Both the position numbers and the translations under genes were made by a program. Of a stretch of DNA of 64,000 nt, positions 33,111 through 43,729 are shown one piece after another. The notes under the pieces were generated by a model. It made no database searches, was not told where the DNA came from, and saw only the letters and a list, made by a program, of their open reading frames with translations. Source of the stretch: PLA3 sp964592235 (GTDB taxonomy: Bacteria; Planctomycetota; Phycisphaerae; UBA1845; UTPLA1). The stretch is from contig CAZQCF010000007.1 of the NCBI GenBank assembly GCA_964592235.1, positions 62,001-126,000 on the forward strand, written 5' to 3'. Positions within the stretch are counted from its first letter, which is position 1, and every line of letters begins with the position of its first letter.

Positions 33111-34568
33111 ATGTTTCAACCCGTCTTGATCTGGCTGATTCTGCCGTTTTGCTTTGCGCAAGATGATTCGGCGTCGGGCTGGTCGCGCGACATGCCCGAG
33201 GCGCTTCGCAAGGCGATTGACTACCGCAGCAAACCGCGAACGGGGTATGCGAAGTTCAAGGTAAAAAGCCGTGTCCGATCACCGCAATTCGTTGAATGTC
33301 ATTACGAGCAACGCTTTTCGGGGAACAACGTCGTCAACAAGTACGCCTACGGCGAGGGCCGTGATGATCGCGAGTTGATCTCGGCGGAAGATGGGCTGAC
33401 TCTCCACCGAGTCAACAACCCTCCGAGCGCGTACGGCTCGAAGGGTTCCTCGCAGTTAACGCCAGACATTCGCATGCTGGGACTGCTACCGGGAATTTTC
33501 GCGCCCCAGAGGCTTCCGGACTACGTCAAGATGCTCACAGCCGAAGGTACACGGAGGTACCGATCGCGGCTGCTCGGCAACGGGATGATGCTCGTCGAGG
33601 GACGCTGCCACGACAAGGAATCCGGTGTGACGGACGAAGTCAGTTGGACCATCGACCCCTCGCGGGATTATTCGATCGTACACATTGAGCGCACGGTCAA
33701 CTTGCCTCAACACAATGATCGAACGCACTGCGAGTCGCAAATCGAAATCGGTCACTTCGACGGCTTCTGGTGGCCCCGGCGGGTGACCTCGCAATGCGAT
33801 TCCACCAAGCTGGATGTGGATGTCGAAGTGCTGGAACTCGAATTCAATCGCGCTGCCCACCCGCAGGAAGTGGGCGTTGACCAGCTCGAGTTGCCCGTCG
33901 GCACGCAAGTCGATATCACGTTGTCACAGTCCGAAGAGGAGGGCTGGCAGGAACTTCAGGCGTTTGAGTACGCGGGTGGTAACAAGCTCGTGCCCAAAGG
34001 CGAACCCCATCGAATCAGGGTCGACTTCAAAGGCATTCAACAAATGGTCGAATCCGGCCAGTTCACTCGGACCGCCGACGGCAAGATGCACATCGAAGTG
34101 ATTCCCACCACGGTCGACAGCGATGGAAAAGTTGGGCCCTACCCGGCGCAACCGCGTAACGCGATGGCCGGCAACCCGGATGAATGGGAGATCTACGTTC
34201 GCCGATGGATCGCGCGGTACAGCGGTGAGGGGCCGACGCCGGTCAAAGTGCCTCTGGATGACAAACAAAAGGCCGCGGCGCTGGCGATTCTGGAAGACTG
34301 CCGCAAGCAGGCCCGGCCGCTGGTCGAACGCCGCAAGGCCGAGCGACTCGAAGCCGAAAAGACCCTCGAATCGCGGAACGCGGCGGTGGTCGCGGCGTCG
34401 CGGGGCGACGCGAAACCATCCCCGGCGCTGGTTCAGGAACTTGAGGCCGCGCAGCAGCGAGTCAGCGCGCTCCAGCAGTCGGACCCGCAGGTCGAGGCGA
34501 TCTTCGAGCAGCTCAAAAAGCGCCTCTTCGGTCTGCCCACGGCCAAGCAACTCATGCCCGGACGATAG
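33111..34568 (+). CDS. Secreted protein of unknown function with C-terminal helical domain
   Basis: 485 residues. AGGAGG lies 9 bases before the ATG. A signal peptide (M-F-Q-P-V-L-I-W-L-I-L-P-F-C-F-A) precedes Q-D-D. Residues 30-270 are mostly beta-rich, with repeated E-x-x-I-G-H-F and R-x-x-S-x-x-R patterns resembling lipoprotein-localisation or outer-membrane-associated folds. The last 100 residues are a charged coiled coil (E-R-R-K-A-E-R-L-E-A-E-K-T-L-E). No enzyme motif is recognised. It may be a planctomycete-specific exported protein. Confidence 0.75.
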   Translation: MFQPVLIWLILPFCFAQDDSASGWSRDMPEALRKAIDYRSKPRTGYAKFKVKSRVRSPQFVECHYEQRFSGNNVVNKYAYGEGRDDRELISAEDGLTLHRVNNPPSAYGSKGSSQLTPDIRMLGLLPGIFAPQRLPDYVKMLTAEGTRRYRSRLLGNGMMLVEGRCHDKESGVTDEVSWTIDPSRDYSIVHIERTVNLPQHNDRTHCESQIEIGHFDGFWWPRRVTSQCDSTKLDVDVEVLELEFNRAAHPQEVGVDQLELPVGTQVDITLSQSEEEGWQELQAFEYAGGNKLVPKGEPHRIRVDFKGIQQMVESGQFTRTADGKMHIEVIPTTVDSDGKVGPYPAQPRNAMAGNPDEWEIYVRRWIARYSGEGPTPVKVPLDDKQKAAALAILEDCRKQARPLVERRKAERLEAEKTLESRNAAVVAASRGDAKPSPALVQELEAAQQRVSALQQSDPQVEAIFEQLKKRLFGLPTAKQLMPGR

Positions 34569-34582
34569 CTCCGGCCGGTGAG

Positions 34583-34624
34583 AAAAAAAGACGGGCGCAC
34601 CGCGCTGTCGCACGATGCGCCCGT
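34583..34624 (-). terminator. Intrinsic terminator after the thrombospondin-repeat gene
   Basis: On the minus strand: a stem of ACGGGCGCA/TGCGCCCGT (34624-34616 with 34599-34591) around a 16-base loop, then a run of seven T (34589-34583). It is correctly placed 80 bases after the stop at 34704. Confidence 0.75.
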
Positions 34625-34703
34625 TGATGTGCTGTCAATCATCTCGGACGACTCCGACCCGAACGATCATCTTGGTCGGCGTCATCGGTCATCGGCCCGC
34701 CGG

Positions 34704-36503
<1,800 letters not shown>

Positions 36504-36741
36504 GTCTCGTCCTCCCGGAAATGAGTGTTGCATCGCCGATGTGCGGTCCACGAGAGCCGCTCGGCGCGGGCAAGAGTCGCCCCGATGGAGCGCATTATCC
36601 GCAAACAACATCGGCGAATCAACGAAATTCGCAGGAACCAGCGACAGAAAACTGCGTCGCGCAACCTCTGCGCGGCCGCGAGAGACATCGGATGACACCC
36701 CGGCACCCTGTTCCGTCCGGGATTCAGATCAGAAGGATGGG

Positions 36742-37554
36742 TTACCGGCGACGGCGTAGTCCCAGCGCAGCCAAGGCCATCAGGGCCAGGGAGCCCGGCT
36801 CGGGCGCCCACGTGGCGGCGCTGAACGTGCCGCTGCCGGTGAAGGGCGACGGCAGCGTGCCGAGAAGATTACCCGTGTTGACATTGTACATGTAGAAATT
36901 GGGCTGCGTCGTATTCGGGCCATCGGTCACGTAGTAAGCAATTCCTGCGTGAACGGCCAAGCCGTCGATGTCCGTCTCACCGGCGGGATACGGCGCCTGG
37001 AATGTCTCGGTGGCCCCAACGGTGTCGATGTGGTAGAGGCCGCGAACATTCGGCGCCGGGGCCGTATCGCTTAATCCATAGAGTTTTCCGTCGGTCAGAT
37101 CGAAATCCAACCCGCCGAAATCGTACGTCGAGGGATGAACATACACCTGGGACGCAATCAGCGTGTTCGGGTCGATCTCATAGACGGCTTCGGTGGCGAT
37201 GTTGCGCGTGCCGTAGAGCTTTCCATTCTTGAAGCCCAGACCCACGAAGTTAATTGTGGCGGCGTTGAACATCATCGTGCCAACCGTCGACGGAGTCAGC
37301 ACCGGACCGAACAGCGACTTATAAAGCGTCGAGCCGTTGTTCCAGTAGAGCGTGTTGCTCGCGGCGTCGTAGCCCATTCCCCAGGGTTTAGCGTCGTTGC
37401 CGGATCCCGAGTAGATCGGCGTAGAAACACCCGTGGTCGGGTTGACGTTGTAGATCGTGGCGGTGCCGGATTGATCGTTGCCGACAATCAATTGCCCGAA
37501 TGCAGGCGTCGCGGCGAGAAGTGCAGTGGCGACGAAAAGCAGAACGCTTCGCAT
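36742..37554 (-). CDS. PEP-CTERM sorted extracellular protein with propeller-like repeats
   Basis: 270 residues with signal peptide (S-V-L-L-F-V-A-T-A-L-L-A-A-T-P-A-F-G). The C-terminus is A-P-E-P-G-S then a hydrophobic helix and R-R-R-R, a textbook PEP-CTERM exosortase signal. The body has Y-x-I-D/N-x-x-T repeats like those of sugar-lactone/DUF4394 propellers. It implies an exosortase elsewhere in the genome. The preceding 281 bases (37555-37835) to the rho gene hold no recognised gene. Confidence 0.87.
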   Translation of the reverse strand: MRSVLLFVATALLAATPAFGQLIVGNDQSGTATIYNVNPTTGVSTPIYSGSGNDAKPWGMGYDAASNTLYWNNGSTLYKSLFGPVLTPSTVGTMMFNAATINFVGLGFKNGKLYGTRNIATEAVYEIDPNTLIASQVYVHPSTYDFGGLDFDLTDGKLYGLSDTAPAPNVRGLYHIDTVGATETFQAPYPAGETDIDGLAVHAGIAYYVTDGPNTTQPNFYMYNVNTGNLLGTLPSPFTGSGTFSAATWAPEPGSLALMALAALGLRRRR

Positions 37555-37835
37555 GATCCACCTCCGAAAGCCTCGGAACCCGCCCAACAAGAATCGAGCG
37601 CAAGGTTCGATGGTTTCACTGGGAGCAGATTGTCGCTGAAATAACGACGAAAATCAATGATTCCGCTTCAACTGCCCTTGTGATATTCAGGCAGGATGCA
37701 GGCGGTAGCCCGAATTTCAGTCGTTTCGGTCTATTTACAACTTTCCAAGTCTGAAATGTCTGCGCCCGGCGCAGCCTGTTCAGAATGGCAAAACCTCAAT
37801 CACTGAACTTGGGAACTGGTGGCAGAACCGCCCCG

Positions 37836-39470
37836 CTACGCCAGATTCATCGTCATCAGGAACTCGGCGTTGCTCTTGACCTTCTTCAAGCGCGTCGTGA
37901 GCAGCTCCATCGCCTCGACGGGGTTCATGTCCACCAGCACGCGGCGGAGTTTGTACACCAGCTCCAATTCCTTCGGGTCCAGCAGCAACTCCTCTTTGCG
38001 TGTGCCCGAGCCGGCGATGTCGATCGCGGGCCAGATGCGCTTGTCCACGAGCCGCCGGTCGAGGTGCAGTTCGCTATTACCGGTGCCCTTGAACTCCTCG
38101 AAGATCACTTCGTCCATCTTCGAGCCGGTGTCGACCAAGGCCGTTCCGATGATTGTCAGGCTGCCACCCTCCTCAATCGCGCGAGCCGCGCCGAAGAATC
38201 GCTTGGGCTTTTGCAGGGCATTCGCATCGACACCACCGGTCAGAATCTTGCCCGAATGCGGCACCTCGGTGTTGTACGCCCGTGCCAAGCGCGTGATCGA
38301 GTCGAGCAGAATCACCACGTCGCGCCCGTACTCCACCAGTCGCCGCGCCTTTTCGATCACCATTTCGGCGACCTGCACGTGGCGGCTGGCCGGCTCATCA
38401 AACGTGCTCGACACGACCTCGGCCTTGGTGTGCCGCTGCATTTCGGTCACTTCCTCGGGCCGTTCATCGACCAGCAGAATAATGACATAGGCGTCGGGGT
38501 GATTCGTCGTGATGGCGTTGGCCATCTTCTGCATCAAGACGGTCTTGCCGGTGCGCGGCGGCGCGACGATCAGCATGCGCTGGCCGAAGCCGATCGGCGT
38601 GACGATGTCGATGACGCGCATGTTGATCTCATCGTTGCTCGTCTCCAGCACGATCCGCCGAATCGGGTGATGCGGCGTCAGGTCTTCAAAGACCGCCTTT
38701 TCGGTGACCTTGTCCGGCTCCTCGAAACAGATCGCCTCAACCCGCAGTAGGGCGAAGTATTTCTCGCTCTCCTTGGGCGGGCGAATCTGCCCGGCGACGA
38801 TGTGCCCGCTTCGCAAGCCGAACCGGCGTATCTGCGACGGGCTGATGTAAATGTCGTCCGGGCAGGGAACGTAGTTGTATTCCGGGCTGCGCAGGAAGCC
38901 GAACCCGTCAGGCAGAATTTCCAGCACGCCCTCGCCATACATCAGGCCGTTCTTGTTAATCCGTTCCTTGAGAATCTTGAAGATCAGCTCTTGCTTCTTC
39001 ATCAGGGCGTAGTCGGTGATGCCCTCCTGTTTCGCCAGATCGTGCAGATCGTTGACCGACATCTTCTGCAACTCGGTGATGTGCAGGTCGCCCCGCTTCA
39101 CCTTTTCGTAGCGCTCGTGCGTTTCGCGGTCGAGGCCCGGCCCGCCCGGCGCCGCGCCCTCGCCGGCTGGCGCCACCGCACCTTCGCGCGGCGCGCCGAC
39201 TTCGCCGGCCAGTCCCGCCGAGAAACCGGAGCCTTCCGTTTCCGTTCGGGCGGGAGATTCGGTGCGTGCCGGCGCGTCATTTTGCGCAACCGGTGCGACA
39301 TCCAGTTCGTCATCCTCCGGCTCGAAGCTTTCCACCACCACGCCGGCGGGCTTTTCATTCCGCACCGGCTCGCGCCGCATGGGTTGCCGCGGATGCTTGG
39401 CGGACGGGCCGTCGCCGGGGCGGCGCGGCTTGCGAGGGGGATGAGCGCGATTGTGACCAGGTCGTGGCAT
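37836..39470 (-). CDS. rho: Transcription termination factor Rho
   Basis: 544 residues. The N-terminal 130 are basic then acidic/Pro-Ala-rich and disordered, an insertion common in high-GC lineages. A Rho-N segment follows (L-Q-K-M-S-V-N-D-L-H-D-L-A-K), then the cold-shock RNA-binding domain (G-F-G-F-L-R-S-P-E-Y-N-Y). The ATPase has Walker A A-P-P-R-T-G-K-T, V-D-E-R-P-E-E-V-T and the Q/R-loops. It unwinds RNA-DNA hybrids to end transcription. It follows coaE on the same strand at 179 bases. Confidence 0.97.
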   Translation of the reverse strand: MPRPGHNRAHPPRKPRRPGDGPSAKHPRQPMRREPVRNEKPAGVVVESFEPEDDELDVAPVAQNDAPARTESPARTETEGSGFSAGLAGEVGAPREGAVAPAGEGAAPGGPGLDRETHERYEKVKRGDLHITELQKMSVNDLHDLAKQEGITDYALMKKQELIFKILKERINKNGLMYGEGVLEILPDGFGFLRSPEYNYVPCPDDIYISPSQIRRFGLRSGHIVAGQIRPPKESEKYFALLRVEAICFEEPDKVTEKAVFEDLTPHHPIRRIVLETSNDEINMRVIDIVTPIGFGQRMLIVAPPRTGKTVLMQKMANAITTNHPDAYVIILLVDERPEEVTEMQRHTKAEVVSSTFDEPASRHVQVAEMVIEKARRLVEYGRDVVILLDSITRLARAYNTEVPHSGKILTGGVDANALQKPKRFFGAARAIEEGGSLTIIGTALVDTGSKMDEVIFEEFKGTGNSELHLDRRLVDKRIWPAIDIAGSGTRKEELLLDPKELELVYKLRRVLVDMNPVEAMELLTTRLKKVKSNAEFLMTMNLA

Positions 39471-39649
39471 GTGAACTACCTCCCAGGGAGAGATGAAATG
39501 CTCAAAGCAGGTTCGTCGGAGTGGTAAAGAGGGTTGTCTTTTATCGTGATCGTGCGGGCCGCCGCAGAAGCAGGCCCGACGCAGGTTTCAGAAAGGCGCG
39601 CCGCGCGGGTCGCACCGGGGTTCCAATCTTGCGGGGGAAGAGTCGTCGA

Positions 39650-40282
39650 TCAGGAGCGTTCGCCGAAATCCGCGAGGACCGCGGCGAAGACCCGTTCCAC
39701 CTGCTGGCGCAGGTCCGTCAGGGTGGAATTGTTATGTACCGTATGATCGGCTCTCGCCCGCTTCATGTCCAGAGGGTACTGGGAATTTTCTCGTCGCTTC
39801 AGTTCCCCCGGCTTCCAGTGGCGGGCCTTCTCGGACCTTCCTTTCCTTAATTCTTCCGTCGTATCAACAAAAACCACTGTATCGCACATCTGATCCAACC
39901 CCGTCTCGAACAACAGGGGACTGTCCACAACAACCATGCGCACCGTGGGGTTTGCCTCGGCATCGGCCATCAGCACCGAACGCCGCGCCGCGATACGTGG
40001 ATGCAGCAGCGCCTGAAGCCGGAGCCGCTGCGATTCGTCGCCGAAGATCAACTCCGAAACCTTCCGCCGGTCGACGCCGCCTTCCGGCGAGCGAATCGAA
40101 TCGCCCCACCAGCCGATCAGCGTCTGTTGAACTTCGGGGGTTGCAAGCTCCAGCGTGTTCAACGCGTCGGACGAAATCACGGCCGCGCCCAGATCCGCGA
40201 GGATCGACGCCACCGTGCTCTTGCCGGAGCCGATGCCGCCCGAGAGACCCACCACGGGCTTGCTGCGACCATCCTTCGCCAC
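39650..40282 (-). CDS. coaE: Dephospho-CoA kinase
   Basis: 210 residues, normal size. Walker A G-G-I-G-S-G-K-S-T-V is present, with I-S-S-D-A after the second strand and D-S-P-L-L-F-E-T-G-L, the CoaE signature. It phosphorylates dephospho-CoA in the last step of CoA synthesis. The start at 40282 is GTG without a strong ribosome site; an overlapping ATG is out of frame. Confidence 0.95.
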   Translation of the reverse strand: MAKDGRSKPVVGLSGGIGSGKSTVASILADLGAAVISSDALNTLELATPEVQQTLIGWWGDSIRSPEGGVDRRKVSELIFGDESQRLRLQALLHPRIAARRSVLMADAEANPTVRMVVVDSPLLFETGLDQMCDTVVFVDTTEELRKGRSEKARHWKPGELKRRENSQYPLDMKRARADHTVHNNSTLTDLRQQVERVFAAVLADFGERS

Positions 40283-40580
40283 GCATCACCCGTCAACCAG
40301 ACGTAACTCGCTCGCCAGAGGCTCCGCATCCGCCGCAAGTCTCCGGCCGAGTCGATACGAACCGGGGACAACGCATTGCCCGCGCGGATTCACGATCGTG
40401 CCGAAGGAATAAGAGTTGGGTCCGCCCGGCGAATCCTTCCGCCCAGTACGAGTTGAACGTCATCCCTCCGCTAAAGCATAGCCGACGGGGTTTCGCGTTT
40501 CAACAGGGTCTTGTGCAAACGAAATCGGTCAATTCCGCAGCCTTCGGAGACCAACCGTCTCCCGGCGAACTCAACGAGGA
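40283..40580. other. Intergenic region between coaE and the PLP-enzyme gene
   Basis: 298 bases. A stop-bounded frame of about 55 codons on the minus strand ends near 40290 but has no ATG or ribosome site. No repeat or terminator seen. Confidence 0.4.
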
Positions 40581-42122
40581 TCACCCCAGCCCGACCTGCC
40601 GGTTGAAGTCCTCAATGGCCCGATCCCAGCCTGCGGCTTCTTCAAACGTCTGCGTCCAGAAATCGGGATCCCACAATCGGCGCAGCTCGTCCACGCCGCG
40701 CTGCTGCTGCTCGACCCAGGTGAAGTACTTGAAGTTGTGCAGCGCTTTGCGGTCGGGGTAGCCCAGCTCGCGCAGATGTTCGATGCCGATGCCTTCGAGG
40801 TACCGCGCGAAGTGCCGGCCGGCGAGCGATTCGGTGTAAGCCCCGTGAGCGGCGCGCTGCTCCTCGATGCGCGAGGCGTACAACTCCATCGAATCGGTCA
40901 GCGGGATGAACAGTACATCGCGCCCGTCCATTTCGTAATACTTCGCCGACTTGATCGCCGCGACGAGGTTGCACATGCTCGAGATGCCGATGTCCGGCAG
41001 GCGATCGACCACGTCGCGCGACACGCCGGCGGACTCCAGCACCTTCCGCCCCGCGTCCTCGTTGAACAACCGCATCAGCGCCAGGCATTGCTCGTCGTCG
41101 ATGGCCGCGACGAGGTCGGTGTTTCGCACGTTGTGAATCCAGGGGATGTGCTTGTCGCCGATGCCTTCGATTCGATGGTCGCCAAAGCCGCAGGCCAGCA
41201 GCGTGGGGCATTGCAGGGCTTCGACGGCGACGACGCGCACATGCGGCGCGATCGTGCGAAGGTAATCGCCCGCTGCAATCGTGCCGGCGCTGCCGGTCGC
41301 GGAAATGTACGCGGCGAGGCGAAGGCTCGAGGCTTGAGGCCGGAGGCTTGAGGGAGCCGACGCTCCTGCACTTGTTTTGGCATTTTGGCGTTCTTGCGTT
41401 TCGGCGTTTAGCCCCGTGCCTAGTTGCTCAAACACTTCGTGGATCATTGAACCGGTAACATGATAGTGCCACGCCGCGTTGCCGAACTCCTCGAACTGAT
41501 TGAAGATCACGCAGTCGGGCCGCGTGCGGCGGATTTCCCAGCACTTGTCGTAAATCTCCTTGACGTTGCTCTCGCAGCCCGGTGTCGCAATCACCTCGGC
41601 CCCGATCGACCGCAGCCACTCGAACCGCTCGCGCGACATGCCCTCGGGCAGAATCGCCACGGCCGTGCAGCCCAGCAGCGCGCAGTCGTACGCCCCACCG
41701 CGGCAGTAGTTTCCCGTGCTGGGCCAGACGGCCTTCTGGGTCGTCGGGTCGAACTGCCCGGTGACCAGTCGCGGCACGAGGCAGCCGAAGGCCGCGCCGA
41801 CCTTGTGCGCCCCGGTGGGAAAGTGCTTCCCGACGAGGCCGACGACGCGCGCGGGCACACCGGTGAGGGCCGGGGGGAACTCGATCCAGTTGCCGTTGTT
41901 GAAGCCGCCGCCGCGGGCGACGGGTTCGTTCTTCCACGTGATGCGAAAGAGATTGGCGGGGTCGACGTCCCACAGGCCGACGTGCTTGAGGCGGTCCTTG
42001 ATGCGCTGCGGAACGAGCGACGAATCTTTCTGCTGCGCGAACGTAGGGATGATGATGTTCCGCTCGCGGCAGAGGGCGATGGCGTTGTTGAGGGAGGACT
42101 CGAATGAAACCTGGGTGGTCAC
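40581..42122 (-). CDS. PLP-dependent beta-family lyase/synthase (PALP fold), with in-frame repeat insert
   Basis: 513 residues. The GTG at 42122 has GGAG 8 bases upstream. P-T-G-A-H-K-V-G-A-A contains the likely Schiff-base Lys, P-S-T-G-N-Y-C-R-G-G the phosphate-binding loop, and I-S-A-T-G-S-A-G-T-I-A-A-G the second Gly-rich loop. The fold is that of cysteine synthase, threonine synthase and diaminopropionate ammonia-lyase. An extra stretch, L-N-A-E-T-Q-E-R-Q-N-A-K and S-S-L-R-P-Q-A-S-S-L-R, sits just before the second loop. Its DNA is a repeat of GGCTTGAGG. Divergent from the threonine synthase-like gene, it may be part of the amino-acid branch of the purine cluster, as YgeX is in E. coli; the substrate is unknown. 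Confidence 0.85.
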   Translation of the reverse strand: MTTQVSFESSLNNAIALCRERNIIIPTFAQQKDSSLVPQRIKDRLKHVGLWDVDPANLFRITWKNEPVARGGGFNNGNWIEFPPALTGVPARVVGLVGKHFPTGAHKVGAAFGCLVPRLVTGQFDPTTQKAVWPSTGNYCRGGAYDCALLGCTAVAILPEGMSRERFEWLRSIGAEVIATPGCESNVKEIYDKCWEIRRTRPDCVIFNQFEEFGNAAWHYHVTGSMIHEVFEQLGTGLNAETQERQNAKTSAGASAPSSLRPQASSLRLAAYISATGSAGTIAAGDYLRTIAPHVRVVAVEALQCPTLLACGFGDHRIEGIGDKHIPWIHNVRNTDLVAAIDDEQCLALMRLFNEDAGRKVLESAGVSRDVVDRLPDIGISSMCNLVAAIKSAKYYEMDGRDVLFIPLTDSMELYASRIEEQRAAHGAYTESLAGRHFARYLEGIGIEHLRELGYPDRKALHNFKYFTWVEQQQRGVDELRRLWDPDFWTQTFEEAAGWDRAIEDFNRQVGLG

Positions 42123-42210
42123 GATGACGCTCCGATTAAATGCTCTACGCAATGCCCAGTCTATCCGCATTGTCGGCAAGTCCCAACGCAGGCATCCCGG
42201 TATAATCCGG

Positions 42211-42216
42211 CCGGCT
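42211..42216 (+). promoter_or_regulatory. TATAAT -10-like hexamer upstream of the threonine synthase-like gene
   Basis: Perfect -10 consensus 30 bases before the GTG start, with no acceptable -35 at 16-18 bases. Confidence 0.35.
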
Positions 42217-42245
42217 GTGCCGAACTGCCTGTTCGAGGATCGCGC

Positions 42246-43622
42246 GTGAGTTTTGAGACCCAATTGCAATGCGTTGTTTGTGGGAACCTGTCTTCGCCCC
42301 GGGCCGGCTGGACCTGCCCCACCTGCGGACCCGACGAGGGCATTCTTGACGTGCAATACGATCTGCCGCGCGTGCGGCAGACGCTGACCCGCGCGGCGCT
42401 GGCGGCTCGGCCCCTGTCGCACTGGCGATATGCCGAATTGCTGCCGATTGATCTGCCGCCCCCGGCGGGGATCGAGCACATCGGCTGGACGCCGTTGATC
42501 GAGGCGCCGCGCCTGGCCGCCGCGCTGGGCATCGGGCGATTGCGATTGAAGGACGACGGCCGCAGCGCGTCGGCCTCGTTCAAGGACCGCGCCAGCAGCA
42601 TCGGCGTGGCCCATGCGATTCAAACGATGCGTGCCACTGCTTCAAGCAATGCAGCACAGAGCAGCCCCTCACCGGGTGCCACTGCTTCAAGCAGTGGCAC
42701 AAGCGGCGGTTGCGCCACCGTGGCAAGCGGCACGTCGGTCATTCAGATCGCCTGCGCCTCAACCGGCAATGCTGCCAGCAGTCTGGCACACTGCGCCGCC
42801 GCGGCGGGGCTGGCCTGCAACATCTTCGTGCCGCCTACCGTGCCCGAAGGCAAGCTCGCGCAGCTGCTCGCCTACGGCGCCCGTGTGTTCAAAGTGCTCG
42901 GCAGCTATGCCAAGGCGTACGACCTCTGCACGGCGGCCTGCGCGCGGTTCGGCTGGTACAACCGCAACTGCGCCGTGAATCCGTACCTTGTCGAGGGCAA
43001 GAAGACCGGCGGGCTGGAAGTCGCCGAGCAGTGCGCCGACGACCCGCCGGAGTGGGTGGCCGTGAGCATCGGCGACGGCTGCACGATCGCGGGAATATAC
43101 AAAGGTCTTCGTCAGATGCGCGAGACAGGCATTGTCGGGTGGAACGCGCGGATGCTCGGCGTGCAGGCGGCGGGCGTCGCGCCGATCACGGACTTGTGGC
43201 AGCGGCTCGTCGCCGGTGAATCGCTGGAAAGGCTGACCATCCGCGATCTGCATTCGCGCGACACAACCTACGCCGACAGCATCAACTGCCCCGTGCCGCG
43301 AAACTGGCGCAAGGCCCTGGCCGCCCTGCGCGACAGCCGCGGCGCGTGCGTCGCCGTCGCCGACGAACAAATCATGGAGGCCGTGCGTACCACCGGGAAG
43401 TTGTCGGGCGTCTTCGCCGAGCCGGCGGCGGCGGCAGCGGTCGCGGGCATCGCCCAGGCCCGGCGCGACGGCATTCTCACCGAACGCTCGAACGTCGTCG
43501 CTATGATCACCGGCAACGGGCTAAAGGACACGGCCGGCGCGCTGCGGGCGGTGGGCAAGCCGCATGAGATCAAGCCGGATGTCGGCGAAGTGGAGCGATT
43601 CATACGCCAGGAGCAAGTGTAG
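42246..43622 (+). CDS. Threonine synthase-like PLP enzyme, with palindromic repeats inserted in frame
   Basis: 458 residues from GTG 42246. A zinc-ribbon-like N-terminus (C-V-V-C-G...C-P-T-C-G) is typical of archaeal-type threonine synthase. The PLP Lys is in S-A-S-F-K-D-R-A-S-S-I-G; later C-A-S-T-G-N-A-A-S-S binds phosphate and S-I-G-D-G-C-T-I-A-G-I is the second loop. Threonine synthase makes threonine from O-phosphohomoserine. Between K-D-R and the S-T-G-N loop there is a 40-residue Ala/Ser/Thr/Gly stretch (residues about 129-166) encoded by two copies of the TGCCACTGCT palindrome. The family has only a few residues there. Confidence 0.85.
   Translation: MSFETQLQCVVCGNLSSPRAGWTCPTCGPDEGILDVQYDLPRVRQTLTRAALAARPLSHWRYAELLPIDLPPPAGIEHIGWTPLIEAPRLAAALGIGRLRLKDDGRSASASFKDRASSIGVAHAIQTMRATASSNAAQSSPSPGATASSSGTSGGCATVASGTSVIQIACASTGNAASSLAHCAAAAGLACNIFVPPTVPEGKLAQLLAYGARVFKVLGSYAKAYDLCTAACARFGWYNRNCAVNPYLVEGKKTGGLEVAEQCADDPPEWVAVSIGDGCTIAGIYKGLRQMRETGIVGWNARMLGVQAAGVAPITDLWQRLVAGESLERLTIRDLHSRDTTYADSINCPVPRNWRKALAALRDSRGACVAVADEQIMEAVRTTGKLSGVFAEPAAAAAVAGIAQARRDGILTERSNVVAMITGNGLKDTAGALRAVGKPHEIKPDVGEVERFIRQEQV
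42632..42699. repeat. Two copies of the TGCCACTGCT/AGCAGTGGCA palindrome inside a coding sequence
   Basis: Copy 1 (42632-42653) has an intact left arm and a decayed right arm. Copy 2 (42677-42699) is perfect with TCA loop. They are in frame within the threonine synthase-like gene. Confidence 0.85.
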
Positions 43623-43623
43623 A

Positions 43624-43727
43624 ATGAAGAATTGAGAATGCAGAAACGGCTTCAAGACTGCTCTCCCCGGAAGGATTGGGTGGTGCCAGCTTTCTCCATT
43701 CTCAATTCTACATTCCGCATTCTCAAA
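43624..43727. repeat. Inverted repeat built of GAATG/AATTGAGAATG words
   Basis: Left arm 43624-43646 (AGAATGAAGAATTGAGAATG...) and right arm 43696-43725, whose complement reads GGAATG-TAGAATTGAGAATGGAGAA. The arms agree at over 20 positions and enclose about 50 bases. It fills most of the gap between the threonine synthase-like gene and ssnA. Confidence 0.75.
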
Positions 43728-43729
43728 CC

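Noticed and set aside
40290..40460. Minus-strand open stretch ending V-D-G near coaE
   Set aside because: Bounded by stops at about 55 codons, no ATG or ribosome site, no motif.
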